This document shows positions 16,826 through 25,927 of a stretch of DNA of 55,036 bases, one piece after another. Each line of letters begins with the position of its first letter. Position 1 is the first letter of the stretch. The DNA lies in assembly GCA_910574015.1 (NCBI GenBank), contig CAJSYQ010000025.1, positions 1 to 55,036 on the forward strand, given 5' to 3'. The notes beneath the pieces are model-generated. The model saw only the letters and a program-made list of their open reading frames with translations, was not told where the DNA came from and ran no database searches. Position numbers and translations under genes: made by a program. The DNA comes from Eubacteriaceae bacterium. GTDB lineage: Bacteria > Bacillota > Clostridia > Lachnospirales > Lachnospiraceae.

Positions 16826-17958
16826 CAGTCCAGGTAGTCCTTCAGTTTCCTGCTGCGGCTCGGATGCCGGAGTTTCCGGAGTGCCTTGGCCTCAATTTGC
16901 CGAATGCGTTCTCGGGTTACCTCGAACTCCTTCCCGACTTCCTCCAGCGTCCGCGCCCGGCCGTCGTCCAGGCCGAACCGCAGGCACAATACCTTTTTCT
17001 CCCGCTCCGTAAGGGTGTCCAGCACCTCTACAAGCTGTTCCTTCAAAAGAGTAAAGGCAGCCGCCTCCGCCGGCACCGGCACATTGTCATCCTGGATAAA
17101 GTCTCCCAGATGGCTGTCTTCTTCCTCGCCGATGGGGGTTTCCAGTGAAACCGGCTCCTGTGATATCTTTTGAATCTCCCTGACACGTTCCACCGGCAGA
17201 TTCATTTTCTCGGCAATCTCCTCCGGATAGGGTTCACGTCCCAGCTCCTGGAGCAGCTGTCTCTGCACCCGGATCAGCTTATTGATGGTCTCTACCATAT
17301 GAACCGGAATACGAATTGTGCGCGCCTGGTCTGCAATGGCTCTTGTGATGGCCTGCCGGATCCACCAGGTAGCGTAGGTACTGAATTTATACCCCTTGCG
17401 GTAGTCGAATTTCTCCACCGCCTTAATAAGGCCCAGATTCCCTTCCTGTATCAGATCCAGAAACAGCATGCCGCGTCCCACATAACGTTTGGCGATACTG
17501 ACAACCAGACGGAGATTTGCCTCAGCAAGTCGTTTCTTGGCATTGGGATCCCCCGCCTCCATCTGCATCGCCAGATCCTTCTCCTCCTCCGCCGTCAGAA
17601 GGGGGACCTTACCAATCTCTTTAAGATACATACGAACCGGATCTTCAATACTGACCCCGTCTGGAACAGCCAGTTCAATATTCTCCAGCTCTTCCTCCGT
17701 GGGCTCGTCATCCACATCAAGAATAATATCTTCGTCCGCGTCGCTATCCGGAATAATGGCTACAATGCCTTTATTTTCCAGATATTCAAACACCTTCTCG
17801 GTTTTCTCCGCGTCCAGTTCTATGCCTTCCTTCACGAATATCTTCTCAATCTCTTCAAAGTCCAGTATATTGTCTTTCTTTTTGGCGGTCTCCACAAGAT
17901 GGTTCAGAGTCTCCATCAGCTTCTCCTGCTCATCTGCATTCGTATTCTTGTTATCCAT
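16825..17958 (-). CDS. rpoD: RNA polymerase primary sigma factor (SigA/RpoD)
   Basis: A 377-residue housekeeping sigma factor. Region 1.1 is acidic (to about 100). Region 1.2 has the [14 protein letters not shown] segment. Region 2 has [39 protein letters not shown] and the DNA-melting [14 protein letters not shown]. Regions 3 and 4 follow, with the helix-turn-helix [19 protein letters not shown] near the C-terminus. GGAGG lies 6 bases before the ATG. It follows dnaG by 15 bases, as in the classical macromolecular-synthesis operon. The promoters noted across this window fit its -35/-10 specificity. Confidence 0.98.
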   Translation of the reverse strand: MDNKNTNADEQEKLMETLNHLVETAKKKDNILDFEEIEKIFVKEGIELDAEKTEKVFEYLENKGIVAIIPDSDADEDIILDVDDEPTEEELENIELAVPDGVSIEDPVRMYLKEIGKVPLLTAEEEKDLAMQMEAGDPNAKKRLAEANLRLVVSIAKRYVGRGMLFLDLIQEGNLGLIKAVEKFDYRKGYKFSTYATWWIRQAITRAIADQARTIRIPVHMVETINKLIRVQRQLLQELGREPYPEEIAEKMNLPVERVREIQKISQEPVSLETPIGEEEDSHLGDFIQDDNVPVPAEAAAFTLLKEQLVEVLDTLTEREKKVLCLRFGLDDGRARTLEEVGKEFEVTRERIRQIEAKALRKLRHPSRSRKLKDYLD

Positions 17959-17973
17959 GTTCTTCCTCCAATC

Positions 17974-19728
17974 TTATAACTTGATCTGCAGCGTCTGCAA
18001 TCTTTTCTTTTCCTCTATCAGTTCCTGTAGTTCTTTTAAATCGGTTACATGACGGCTGCGGTAATCAAGACTGTATTTCTTAATGCTTCGTATCACCTCA
18101 TTTAGTGCCTTTTTCTGTTCTTCATCCCGGGTGATCTCCTGAAGCTCTTTATTGAAAATGCCCGCTACCAGTGACTGCTCCTCCCTGCTCTGGAATCTGC
18201 TTATGATCACAGCTGGTCTTACAGCTCCCTCATTCTGAAACTGTTCATACATCATGCCTGCCACCTGACGGTACGGCTCATCCACAAAGTCCTCCGCAGA
18301 TATAATATCCTTTGTCCTCTCAAACAGGACCGGGTCATTGCTGAGCCATGTCAGAAATATACCCTGGCTTCTGGCAATCCCATCCTCTCTGTCGTTCCTC
18401 ACACCCGGCTGTCCCCTCTCCCTTCTCCTCTTCTCATAGTCTATACCAGCCAGCTGCGCACTGTGATATGCCGCCAGTTTCCGAAAATCCTCAATCCTTA
18501 CATTGTATTCTCTGGCAAATGCCTCCATATAATTATTTCTTTCTATCTCATTATCAAAGGTTAAACATTTTTTGGCCGCTTCATTCATAAATCTTGTTTT
18601 CGACTCCGGATCATCCATATCATATTCTTCCCTGACCTGATCCAATTCATAAAAGAAGCTGTTTTTGGCCTGCCGGATCCTTTCCTGAAAGGCCTCTGGA
18701 GACAGCCCCCGGATAAATTCATCCGGATCCTTATACGGTCTCATATCGATCACTTTCACCTGAAGCCCGGCTTCTTTCATCATCGGAATGGCCCGCATGG
18801 CCGCCTTGACCCCGGCGCCGTCGCTGTCATAACACAGATATACCAGATCCGTATACCTCTTCAGCAGGCTACAGTGCTGGCTGGTAAAGGCGGTCCCCAG
18901 TGATGCCACGGCATTGGCAAAGCCCGCCTGGTGCAGTGCGATGACATCCATATACCCCTCACAGATGATCATGGCCGTCTGCCTGCCGTGGACAAAATTC
19001 AGCCCGTACAGATTTCTGCTCTTGTCGAACACAAGGGTCTCCGGGGAATTCAGATATTTGGGCTTCGCGTCACCCATAACCCGTCCGCCAAAGGCAATTA
19101 CCCGGTTATTCCTGTCAAGGATCGGGAACATAACCCGGTTCCAGAACTTATCATAGGGGCCCTTTTTTTCATCGAAAGTGAAAAGTCCCGTCTCCTTGAG
19201 GACTGCATCCTGATATCCCTTTTCTTTCATATAGCGGTACAGGCGGGAATCCGAATAACCAAGGCCGAACTTTACGACGGTCTTGGGACTGATTCCCCGG
19301 CCTGTGAGATAATCAAAGCCAATCTTTCCTCTCTCCGAACGGAGCTGAGCGTAAAAATAATTTGCCGCCAGCTTATTCACCTGCAGGATCATGTCCCGCA
19401 TGTCTCGTTTCCGACGGTCCTCCGGGGAACTGCTCTTCCTGGGCAGTTCCATTCCCGCCTTCCCGGCGAGCTCCTCCAGCGCTTCCACAAAAGTCAGATT
19501 CTCATATTCCATCAAAAAAGTAAACACGTTGCCGCCGGCACCGCAGCCAAAGCAGTAATACATCTGTTTACCCGGACTCACCGAAAAGGATGCCGTTTTT
19601 TCATTGTGAAACGGGCACAGCCCCACATAGCTGCTGCCAGTCCGTTTCAGATTGACATAGGAAGAGATCACATCCACAACATCATTTCTCTGCCGGACCT
19701 CTTCCACAAAGTCTTCTTCATAAAACAT
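17974..19728 (-). CDS. dnaG: DNA primase DnaG
   Basis: The primase that makes RNA primers at the replication fork. The N-terminal CHC2 zinc ribbon (CPFHNEKTASFSVSPGKQ followed by CFGCGAGG) precedes the catalytic core with FGGRVM, and the Toprim segments ICEGYMD and YDSDGAG. A C-terminal helicase-binding region follows. I start it at the ATG at 19728, giving FYEEDFVEEVRQRNDVVDVI as in the family. The longer frame begins with GTG at 19770, lacks a ribosome binding site and would overlap dgt. GGGAGG lies 14 bases upstream of the chosen ATG, which is wide. From 19728 the protein is 584 residues. Confidence 0.96.
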   Translation of the reverse strand: MFYEEDFVEEVRQRNDVVDVISSYVNLKRTGSSYVGLCPFHNEKTASFSVSPGKQMYYCFGCGAGGNVFTFLMEYENLTFVEALEELAGKAGMELPRKSSSPEDRRKRDMRDMILQVNKLAANYFYAQLRSERGKIGFDYLTGRGISPKTVVKFGLGYSDSRLYRYMKEKGYQDAVLKETGLFTFDEKKGPYDKFWNRVMFPILDRNNRVIAFGGRVMGDAKPKYLNSPETLVFDKSRNLYGLNFVHGRQTAMIICEGYMDVIALHQAGFANAVASLGTAFTSQHCSLLKRYTDLVYLCYDSDGAGVKAAMRAIPMMKEAGLQVKVIDMRPYKDPDEFIRGLSPEAFQERIRQAKNSFFYELDQVREEYDMDDPESKTRFMNEAAKKCLTFDNEIERNNYMEAFAREYNVRIEDFRKLAAYHSAQLAGIDYEKRRRERGQPGVRNDREDGIARSQGIFLTWLSNDPVLFERTKDIISAEDFVDEPYRQVAGMMYEQFQNEGAVRPAVIISRFQSREEQSLVAGIFNKELQEITRDEEQKKALNEVIRSIKKYSLDYRSRHVTDLKELQELIEEKKRLQTLQIKL

Positions 19729-19754
19729 ATGCCCTGTAATTTCCTCCCATCGGA

Positions 19755-20765
19755 TTATAATACTGACCACATTCGCGGCATTGTCAGGTTCTCATATTTC
19801 ATCACCGCATACCGGTCCGTCATCCCCGCGATAAAATCACAGGCGGCGCGTTCCACCGATGCCCTGCCCGTATGCACAAGCTCTATGTATTCCTCCGGCA
19901 TCTGTTCCATGTGTCCGATATAGTATTCGTATAGTTTCCGGATCACATACTGTGCCTTGCCCTCTTCCGCTTTGGCGACAGAATTGACATAGACCCGGTC
20001 AAACATAAAACTACGAAGCCCGCTAAGAGCCCTTCTCACTGTCTCTGAAAGAATAATATCATTTTTGTCCATGCTGCTGCTGATGAGATCATGTATCAGC
20101 GTATTCAGCCTCTCTCTCAGAGTGAATCCAAGTATTTCTGTATACTCCCTGGGGATCTCCTCTTCCCGGATCACCCTTCCCCGGATGGCATCATCAATAT
20201 CTGAATTCACATAGGCGATCTTATCGCAGATCTGCACGATCTTTCCCTCCAGGGTGGCAGGTTTGCCGGATGTGGAATGATTCCGGATTCCGTCCCTGAC
20301 TTCCCATGCCAGATTCAGCCCTTGTCCGTCCTTCTCCAGACATTCCACCAGACGGACACTCTGTTCCTGATGGCGAAACCCGCCGGGACAGATCCCTGCC
20401 AGCTCTCTTTCGCCGGCATGTCCAAAGGGAGTATGTCCCAGGTCATGTCCCAGCGCTACTGCCTCTGTCAGATCCTCATTGAGCCGCAGTGCCTTCGCCA
20501 CGGTCCTTGCATTCTGCGACACCTCCAGCGTGTGCGTCATGCGCGTCCGGTAATGATCCCCTGCCGGAGCAAGAAAGACCTGTGTTTTCCCCTTCATGCG
20601 CCGAAAAGATTTTGAGTGCAGGATCCGGTCACGGTCTCTCTGATACACGGGACGGATGTCACACGCTTCCTCATAACGGTCCCTTCCCCGGGATTCATCA
20701 CTATACGCCGCAAAGGGGCTGAGTATTTTATGTTCTCTTTCCTCTAATTGTTCCCGAATCGTCAT
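19755..20765 (-). CDS. dgt: Deoxyguanosinetriphosphate triphosphohydrolase-like protein
   Basis: An HD-domain protein of the dGTPase family, which splits dNTPs into nucleoside and triphosphate and helps to set dNTP pools. The HD residues are visible in RTRMTHTLEV and in ALGHDLGHTPFGHAGE, with a later NHSTSG and KIAYVNSDIDD. I start at the ATG at 20765, where GGAGG stands 4 bases upstream and family similarity begins (MTIREQLEEREH). The open frame runs 67 codons further upstream without family similarity. The protein is then 336 residues, usual for the Firmicutes members. It leads the dgt-dnaG-rpoD operon. Confidence 0.92.
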   Translation of the reverse strand: MTIREQLEEREHKILSPFAAYSDESRGRDRYEEACDIRPVYQRDRDRILHSKSFRRMKGKTQVFLAPAGDHYRTRMTHTLEVSQNARTVAKALRLNEDLTEAVALGHDLGHTPFGHAGERELAGICPGGFRHQEQSVRLVECLEKDGQGLNLAWEVRDGIRNHSTSGKPATLEGKIVQICDKIAYVNSDIDDAIRGRVIREEEIPREYTEILGFTLRERLNTLIHDLISSSMDKNDIILSETVRRALSGLRSFMFDRVYVNSVAKAEEGKAQYVIRKLYEYYIGHMEQMPEEYIELVHTGRASVERAACDFIAGMTDRYAVMKYENLTMPRMWSVL

Positions 20766-20883
20766 ATTTCCTCCAAATGCATATTTTGAAAAAAATACAC
20801 TACATAGAGAAAGATACAACATGTAAAAGGAAAATCCTTTTTTTTCTTTCAAAATTGCTGCTATGCCCTTCTTTACTCTGACA

Positions 20884-21423
20884 TTACACCTGCTCTCCCA
20901 TGATCTTCTGCAGCTTGCGTTTGATTCTGCGCAGCCGTACCTCCACCGTTTTATCACGCATATCAAAAACCTTTCCGATCTGTTTGTATGAAAATTTATA
21001 ATAATACCGCAGAGCCAGTATATCCCGCTCCTTCTGTTTCAATTTCATCAGAGCAGATTTCAGTTCCTCCAGAGTCTCTTCCTTTATGATATCTTCCAGG
21101 GTAGTATCCTCTTGACTGAATATGTATTCATACTGTTCGAAGGAGCACTCCCTGTGTCTGATCTTGAAACGCAGTCGGTTCAGGGAGAGGTTCCTTGTCA
21201 TTATTATTCCAAGTCCGGTCATTTCATACAAAGACCGTCCTCTGTACAAAGTAAAATTTTCTGCCATCCTGACATAGACATCATGTACGATCTCTTCTGC
21301 ATCTGGCTGATTCATCAAAATAGATCTGGCAATATATATTAACTGGAGATATGTTTTCTTATACATATCCTCAAAGGATGTTCTGTCTTCCTCTGTTTCC
21401 AGCAATATTAAGAATCCCAGCAT
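20884..21423 (-). CDS. ECF-type RNA polymerase sigma factor
   Basis: A 179-residue sigma-70-family protein with region 2 (about 10-85; YLQLIYIARSILMNQPDAEEIVHDVYVR) and region 4 (about 118-170; LKQKERDILALRYYYKFSYKQIGKVF), joined by an acidic linker, the usual ECF layout. Its ATG lies 16 bases inside the end of the XRE regulator gene and is preceded by AGGTGA, so the two are translationally coupled. No anti-sigma factor with a membrane segment accompanies it. The target genes are unknown. Confidence 0.85.
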   Translation of the reverse strand: MLGFLILLETEEDRTSFEDMYKKTYLQLIYIARSILMNQPDAEEIVHDVYVRMAENFTLYRGRSLYEMTGLGIIMTRNLSLNRLRFKIRHRECSFEQYEYIFSQEDTTLEDIIKEETLEELKSALMKLKQKERDILALRYYYKFSYKQIGKVFDMRDKTVEVRLRRIKRKLQKIMGEQV

Positions 21424-21785
21424 TGTTTGTCACCTGTCTTTGTGTTCCGGTAAAAATCGGCAACCACCTTTATGATTTCTCTTATTAGTTCTCTCTGCGG
21501 CCTGTTCAGGGAATCGTAATGCGATAAAATATCCCTCAGTGCCGCGTCCGGCAGCTCATGGGAGTGGGAAAGGCTGATGGCAATCTCATACTTTACATCA
21601 CTGATGCCCAGCAGATAATCTGCCGTTACGCCGAAAAATCTGGCGGATTTAATGATCATCTGTTCTCCCATAGGAGTAAGCTGGCGTTCAATCTTACTGA
21701 TGTTCTGCTGTGTGGTATCAAGTTCGAAAGCCAGTTCTTCCTGTGTCAAATGCCGTTCCACTCTGAGTTGTCTTAATCGATTCAT
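21408..21785 (-). CDS. XRE-family helix-turn-helix regulator
   Basis: A 125-residue DNA-binding protein. The N-terminal HTH_3 domain (about 1-65; LTQEELAFELDTTQQNISKIE) ends with the common FFGVTADYLLG. The rest is a short helical tail that could sense a signal or dimerise. It overlaps the downstream sigma factor by 16 bases. A perfect 10-bp palindrome (21851-21860) 65 bases upstream is a plausible self-operator. Confidence 0.9.
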   Translation of the reverse strand: MNRLRQLRVERHLTQEELAFELDTTQQNISKIERQLTPMGEQMIIKSARFFGVTADYLLGISDVKYEIAISLSHSHELPDAALRDILSHYDSLNRPQRELIREIIKVVADFYRNTKTGDKQCWDS

Positions 21786-21850
21786 AGAAAAATACTCCTT
21801 CCGTCCTTTTTATTCTAATATAGAGTATTTACTATTTATTACCATGTCCT

Positions 21851-21860
21851 ATACATGTAT
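21851..21860. promoter_or_regulatory. Palindrome upstream of the XRE gene
   Basis: ATACATGTAT is a perfect 10-bp palindrome in the AT-rich leader of the XRE-sigma pair. XRE repressors often bind such sites at their own promoter. Assigning it as an operator is inference. Confidence 0.35.
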
Positions 21861-21910
21861 TCACTACAAATCGATGTATTTTTAAAAATTTTATATATTC
21901 CTTTGCATAT

Positions 21911-21951
21911 AAAAGAGCAGGAGGTATCTGTTCCGGTCTCCTGCCCTTTTT
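21911..21951. terminator. Rho-independent terminator of the hydratase gene
   Basis: GCAGGAG (21917-21923) pairs with CTCCTGC (21938-21944). The minus strand continues with CTCTTTT and the plus strand with a T-run (21947-21951), so it can stop transcription both ways. It lies 28 bases past the hydratase stop codon. Confidence 0.8.
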
Positions 21952-21978
21952 CAGATTTTCTTTAATCCAAATACAAAA

Positions 21979-24264
21979 TTACTCTTTTTTGTTGTAGTTG
22001 ATGAGGCATCCTTTCAGGATGATTTCCCTCTCATCGTCCGTCAGGTTCCCCACACGGAGCTCCATTTCCTGCATTCCCTTATTCACAACATACGCCTGAA
22101 TGAAATCCTTCTTATCGGCAATGGCTGTTCTGATGTTCTTCACAAAAATATAATCCCCTTTGTCAAAGGGAAGCTCCCCGTCGAAGATAAACGGCAGCAT
22201 ACCCCAGTTGATCAGATTGGAACGATATCTCTTTGTGGCATATTCTCTTGCGATATTTGCCATACCGCCCAGTACACGCTGGCAGCTGGCAGCCTGTTCT
22301 CTTGCAGAACCGTCGCCTGGTTTCACGGCAAAGATCACACTTCCCACCTCTGTCTCTTCCGGTATGAGATCGAACTGTTTTCTCACTGTCTCATATATTT
22401 CACGGAGCTGTCCGTCCTCGGCATAGATATCGCCGCCGGCAATACGTGCCTTCTCTACCTTCTGCACTTCCTTGGCCCTGCCCACATAGGCGGGATCTTT
22501 TCTGGACAAAGTAAATTCTGCCAGGCCAAGGGGATTGGAGCGGTAGGATGAGGTCTCACCGGATGGGATCAGTTCATCTGTTGTAGTAACCGGATCGTGG
22601 ATCATCGAGACTACTTTTAGCAGAACATGTTCCGTAAGAGGCTGCATCTCCGGCCAGTCCACAATATTGGGACCAAATTTGATCTCCACAGATGGATCCG
22701 CCTTTCCTGTTCCATCAAAAACACGGTTCTCGTAGATGGATTTGTCAAAATAATATTTCGGTTTAGTAAATTCCATATCCAGATCCGTTGCCGCTGTCAG
22801 ATATCCTTTATTGGCTGCGGTGGCCGCGATGGAACGGGCGTCCATAAGAGCCACAGAAGCGATCTGTCCGCTGGTGACCTTGGAGCCCTCACGGTTCGGG
22901 AAGTTTCTCGTTGAGTGGCGGATACTGAGCCCCTTGTTGCTCGGCACATCACCGGCGCCGAAACACGGGCCGCAGAATGCCGTCCTCACAGTTGCGCCGG
23001 TTGCCATAAGATCGGCAATGCGCCCATTCTTAACCAGCTCCATAAAAATTGGCTGGGAAGCCGGATAGACACTTAAAGAAAATTCATCTGCACCAATGGT
23101 TTTTCCCCGGAGGATATCCGCCGCATCACACAGGTTTTCATATCCGCCGCCGGCACAGCCCGCGATGACGCCCTGTTCCACATACAGCTTTCCGTCCCGG
23201 ATCTTATCCGTCAGGCAGAAATCAATCTTATTATTGTCAAGACTTACAAGAGCCTTCTTCTCCACATCCCGGAGGATATCTCCCAGATTGGCATTCAGCT
23301 CTTCTATCGTATACGTATTGCTTGGATGGAAGGGCATGGCGATCATTGGCTTCACTTTGGAAAGATCCACCTCTACCACCCCGTCATAATAGGCAACCTG
23401 TGCCGGATTCAGCTCTTTATAATCCCCGCCTCTTCCATGGATCTCATAGAACTCCTTCACTGCGCTGTCTGTCCGCCAGATGGAGGAGAGACAGGTGGTC
23501 TCGGTAGTCATAACATCCACACCGATGCGGTAATCCACACTCAGGCTGTCAATGCCGTCACCGACAAATTCCATCACCTTATTATTGACATATCCGTTTC
23601 CAAATACCGCCCCAATGATAGCAAGGGCGATATCCTGCGGTCCCACGCCTCTCTCCGGTTTCCCGGTGAGATGGATGGCTACTACCCCCGGCATCGGAAT
23701 ATCATAAGTCTGCTCCAGCAGCTGCTTCACGATCTCAGGTCCGCCCTCTCCTACTGCCATGGTCCCCAGCGCGCCATACCGGGTATGGCTGTCAGAGCCG
23801 AGAATCATCGCTCCACCGGCAGCCAGCATCTCCCTGGCAAACTGATGGATCACTGCCTGGTGGGGGGGCACATAGATCCCGCCGTATTTCTTCGCGCAGG
23901 ACAGGCCAAATACATGGTCGTCCTCATTGATGGTCCCTCCCACGGCACAGAGACTATTATGGCAATTCGTCAGAACATAGGGCACCGGGAATTTTTCAAG
24001 TCCGGATGCCCTGGCTGTCTGCAGGATACCTACAAATGTAATGTCATGGGATGTCAGTTTATCAAATTTAATCTTCAGATTTTCCATATCACCGGCGGAA
24101 TTGTGGGAGGAAAGGATGCCATACGCCATCGTCCCCTTCGCCGCTTCTTCTTTCGCTATTTTAACACCGGTTTTATTCTCTATCGCGGCAGGCGCATCGG
24201 CTGTATCTGGAACCAGCTCCGTTCCATTGATCAGATATGCGCCGCCATCATATAATGTTACCAT
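21979..24264 (-). CDS. Aconitase-family hydratase (YbhJ-like)
   Basis: About 761 residues of the aconitase superfamily, [4Fe-4S] hydro-lyases. Visible are the signature [22 protein letters not shown], a CAGGGYENL block and the cluster-binding CGPC, followed by a C-terminal swivel domain with [10 protein letters not shown]. It aligns better with the YbhJ-type hydratases of Firmicutes and E. coli than with AcnA, AcnB or LeuC, so citrate/isocitrate may not be its substrate. I start at the ATG at 24264, 7 bases after AGGAGG, not at the ATG at 24291. No other TCA-cycle gene is nearby. It is a single-gene transcript with its own promoter and terminator. Confidence 0.85.
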   Translation of the reverse strand: MVTLYDGGAYLINGTELVPDTADAPAAIENKTGVKIAKEEAAKGTMAYGILSSHNSAGDMENLKIKFDKLTSHDITFVGILQTARASGLEKFPVPYVLTNCHNSLCAVGGTINEDDHVFGLSCAKKYGGIYVPPHQAVIHQFAREMLAAGGAMILGSDSHTRYGALGTMAVGEGGPEIVKQLLEQTYDIPMPGVVAIHLTGKPERGVGPQDIALAIIGAVFGNGYVNNKVMEFVGDGIDSLSVDYRIGVDVMTTETTCLSSIWRTDSAVKEFYEIHGRGGDYKELNPAQVAYYDGVVEVDLSKVKPMIAMPFHPSNTYTIEELNANLGDILRDVEKKALVSLDNNKIDFCLTDKIRDGKLYVEQGVIAGCAGGGYENLCDAADILRGKTIGADEFSLSVYPASQPIFMELVKNGRIADLMATGATVRTAFCGPCFGAGDVPSNKGLSIRHSTRNFPNREGSKVTSGQIASVALMDARSIAATAANKGYLTAATDLDMEFTKPKYYFDKSIYENRVFDGTGKADPSVEIKFGPNIVDWPEMQPLTEHVLLKVVSMIHDPVTTTDELIPSGETSSYRSNPLGLAEFTLSRKDPAYVGRAKEVQKVEKARIAGGDIYAEDGQLREIYETVRKQFDLIPEETEVGSVIFAVKPGDGSAREQAASCQRVLGGMANIAREYATKRYRSNLINWGMLPFIFDGELPFDKGDYIFVKNIRTAIADKKDFIQAYVVNKGMQEMELRVGNLTDDEREIILKGCLINYNKKE

Positions 24265-24297
24265 AATGCGTCCTCCTTTTAGCTTCATCACTTCATA

Positions 24298-24326
24298 AGT
24301 ATACTTGCTTTTATTCCATATTGCAA
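24298..24326 (-). promoter_or_regulatory. Sigma-A promoter of the hydratase gene
   Basis: On the minus strand TTGCAA (24326-24321), a 17-base spacer and TATACT (24303-24298), about 35 bases before the start codon. Confidence 0.75.
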
Positions 24327-24388
24327 ATAAAATTTTCCGGTATATATTTTACAAATAATTTTTTTGTTAAACTTTTACAATTTTTCTG

Positions 24389-24417
24389 TTGTCATCCCTA
24401 TGGAAATAAGTTAAAAT
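24389..24417 (+). promoter_or_regulatory. Sigma-A promoter of pyrB-pyrI
   Basis: TTGTCA (24389-24394), a 17-base spacer and TAAAAT (24412-24417). The roughly 50-base leader includes a GCCATC/GATGGC inverted repeat before the GGGAGG ribosome binding site. No PyrR-type attenuator is obvious. Confidence 0.8.
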
Positions 24418-24474
24418 AGCTTTTAAAAGACGCCATCCGTGTATCCATGCATCCGATGGCAGATGGGAGGATAA

Positions 24475-25404
24475 ATGCGACATCTAATGAACGCTCTTGA
24501 CCTGTCCGTCAGTGAGATCAACAGCCTGATCGCACTGTCTGAGACGATCATCGAAGAGCCAACACGATACTCCGAAATTTGTAAGGGCAAAAAACTGGCA
24601 ACCTGTTTTTATGAGCCAAGCACCCGCACCCGGCTGAGTTTTGAATCTGCCATGCTGAATCTGGGGGGGCAGATCCTTGGGTTTTCCTCTGCCGATTCCA
24701 GCTCGGCGGCAAAGGGTGAAAGCGTTTCCGACACGATCCGCGTAATATCAAGCTACGCTGATATCTGTGCCATGCGCCACCCAAAGGAGGGCGCCCCGCT
24801 GGTGGCAGCCATGCACTCCTCCATTCCGGTGATCAACGCTGGAGACGGAGGACATAACCACCCAACACAGACACTGACAGATCTTCTTACTATAAAGAAC
24901 ATGAAAGGACATCTTGACAATCTGACCATCGGCATGTGCGGTGATCTCAAATTCGGGCGCACTGTTCATTCTCTTATCGAAGCCATGGTCCGCTACTCCA
25001 ATGTCAGATTCGTTCTAATCTCACCCGATGAATTGAAAATCCCGGATTACCTGAGAAAGGATACGCTGGATTCCAATGGTATTGACTACAAGGAAGTCAA
25101 TATTCTGGAGGACGTGCTTCCCGAACTGGATATCCTCTATATGACCCGGGTACAGAGAGAGCGTTTCTTCAATGAAGAAGATTACATCCGTCTCAAGGAC
25201 AGCTTTATTCTCGACAAGCGGAAAATGAAGCTGGCGCCGGAGGACATGCTTGTTCTTCACCCGCTCCCAAGGGTAAATGAAATTTCCACAGACGTGGATG
25301 ACGATCCCCGGGCCGCCTACTTTAAGCAGGCGCAGTATGGCGTATACATCCGCATGGCACTGATCATGACATTACTGGAGGTGATTCCTGAATGCTGGAA
25401 ATAG
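24475..25404 (+). CDS. pyrB: Aspartate carbamoyltransferase catalytic chain
   Basis: A 309-residue enzyme making N-carbamoyl-L-aspartate from carbamoyl phosphate and aspartate, the committed step of pyrimidine synthesis. STRTR (49-53) binds carbamoyl phosphate. The 80s loop carries Ser and Lys80 (SSAAKGES). HPTQTLTDL and HPLPR are intact. GGGAGG stands before the ATG. The end overlaps pyrI by 13 bases. The presence of pyrI indicates the allosteric, E. coli-like dodecameric form. Confidence 0.97.
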   Translation: MRHLMNALDLSVSEINSLIALSETIIEEPTRYSEICKGKKLATCFYEPSTRTRLSFESAMLNLGGQILGFSSADSSSAAKGESVSDTIRVISSYADICAMRHPKEGAPLVAAMHSSIPVINAGDGGHNHPTQTLTDLLTIKNMKGHLDNLTIGMCGDLKFGRTVHSLIEAMVRYSNVRFVLISPDELKIPDYLRKDTLDSNGIDYKEVNILEDVLPELDILYMTRVQRERFFNEEDYIRLKDSFILDKRKMKLAPEDMLVLHPLPRVNEISTDVDDDPRAAYFKQAQYGVYIRMALIMTLLEVIPECWK

Positions 25405-25823
25405 GCGGTTTAAATGAAGGCGTCGTAATCGACCACATCAAGGCAGGCGGCGCCATGGAAATCTACAGCTATCTCGGACTGGAGAAGCTGGACTGCTCCG
25501 TGGCCATTATCAAAAATGCCAGAAGCAACAAAATGGGCAAAAAGGATATCATTAAGATAGAAGGTCCCATCACGGTGAATCTTGATATTCTCGGCGTTTT
25601 GGATGAAAATATCACCATCAATATAATCAGCGATAATAAAATTGCGGAAAAGCGGATACTGAATCTGCCGGATATGGTTACCAATGTGATCAAATGCCGG
25701 AATCCGAGATGCATCACCTCGGTCGAGCAGGAGCTTCCGCACCGCTTTAAATTGACCGATAAGGAAAACCGGGTATACCGCTGTATGTACTGCGAACAAA
25801 AATTCAACAGAAGACGCCGATAA
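25392..25823 (+). CDS. pyrI: Aspartate carbamoyltransferase regulatory chain
   Basis: A 143-residue regulatory subunit that binds CTP/ATP and controls PyrB. The N-terminal nucleotide-binding domain includes [16 protein letters not shown]. The C-terminal zinc domain has the four Cys ligands as C-x4-C (CRNPRC) and C-x2-C (CMYC). A GGAGGTGA ribosome binding site lies inside the pyrB end, so the two are translationally coupled. A terminator follows. Confidence 0.96.
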   Translation: MLEIGGLNEGVVIDHIKAGGAMEIYSYLGLEKLDCSVAIIKNARSNKMGKKDIIKIEGPITVNLDILGVLDENITINIISDNKIAEKRILNLPDMVTNVIKCRNPRCITSVEQELPHRFKLTDKENRVYRCMYCEQKFNRRRR

Positions 25824-25851
25824 ATCCCGGTTCCAGAAAACTTGTTAAGAA

Positions 25852-25907
25852 GAAAAAATCCACTGCATATCCTGCAGGGCAGCATGCCCCCGGACCAGTG
25901 GATTTTT
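25852..25907. terminator. Bidirectional terminator between pyrI and the beta-helix gene
   Basis: ATCCACTG (25858-25865) pairs with CAGTGGAT (25896-25903), with an inner CATGC/GCATG-like region. A-run on the left and T-run on the right. It lies between converging transcripts. Confidence 0.85.
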
Positions 25908-25927
25908 GTTTGGCATATTCAACTGTT

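Noticed and set aside
18931-19923. Plus-strand open frame of 330 codons
   Set aside because: It is antisense to dnaG and dgt, both with strong family motifs. It has no domain and is a codon-bias shadow.
23326-24255. Plus-strand open frame of 309 codons
   Set aside because: It is antisense to the aconitase-family hydratase and shows no family motif or ribosome binding site.
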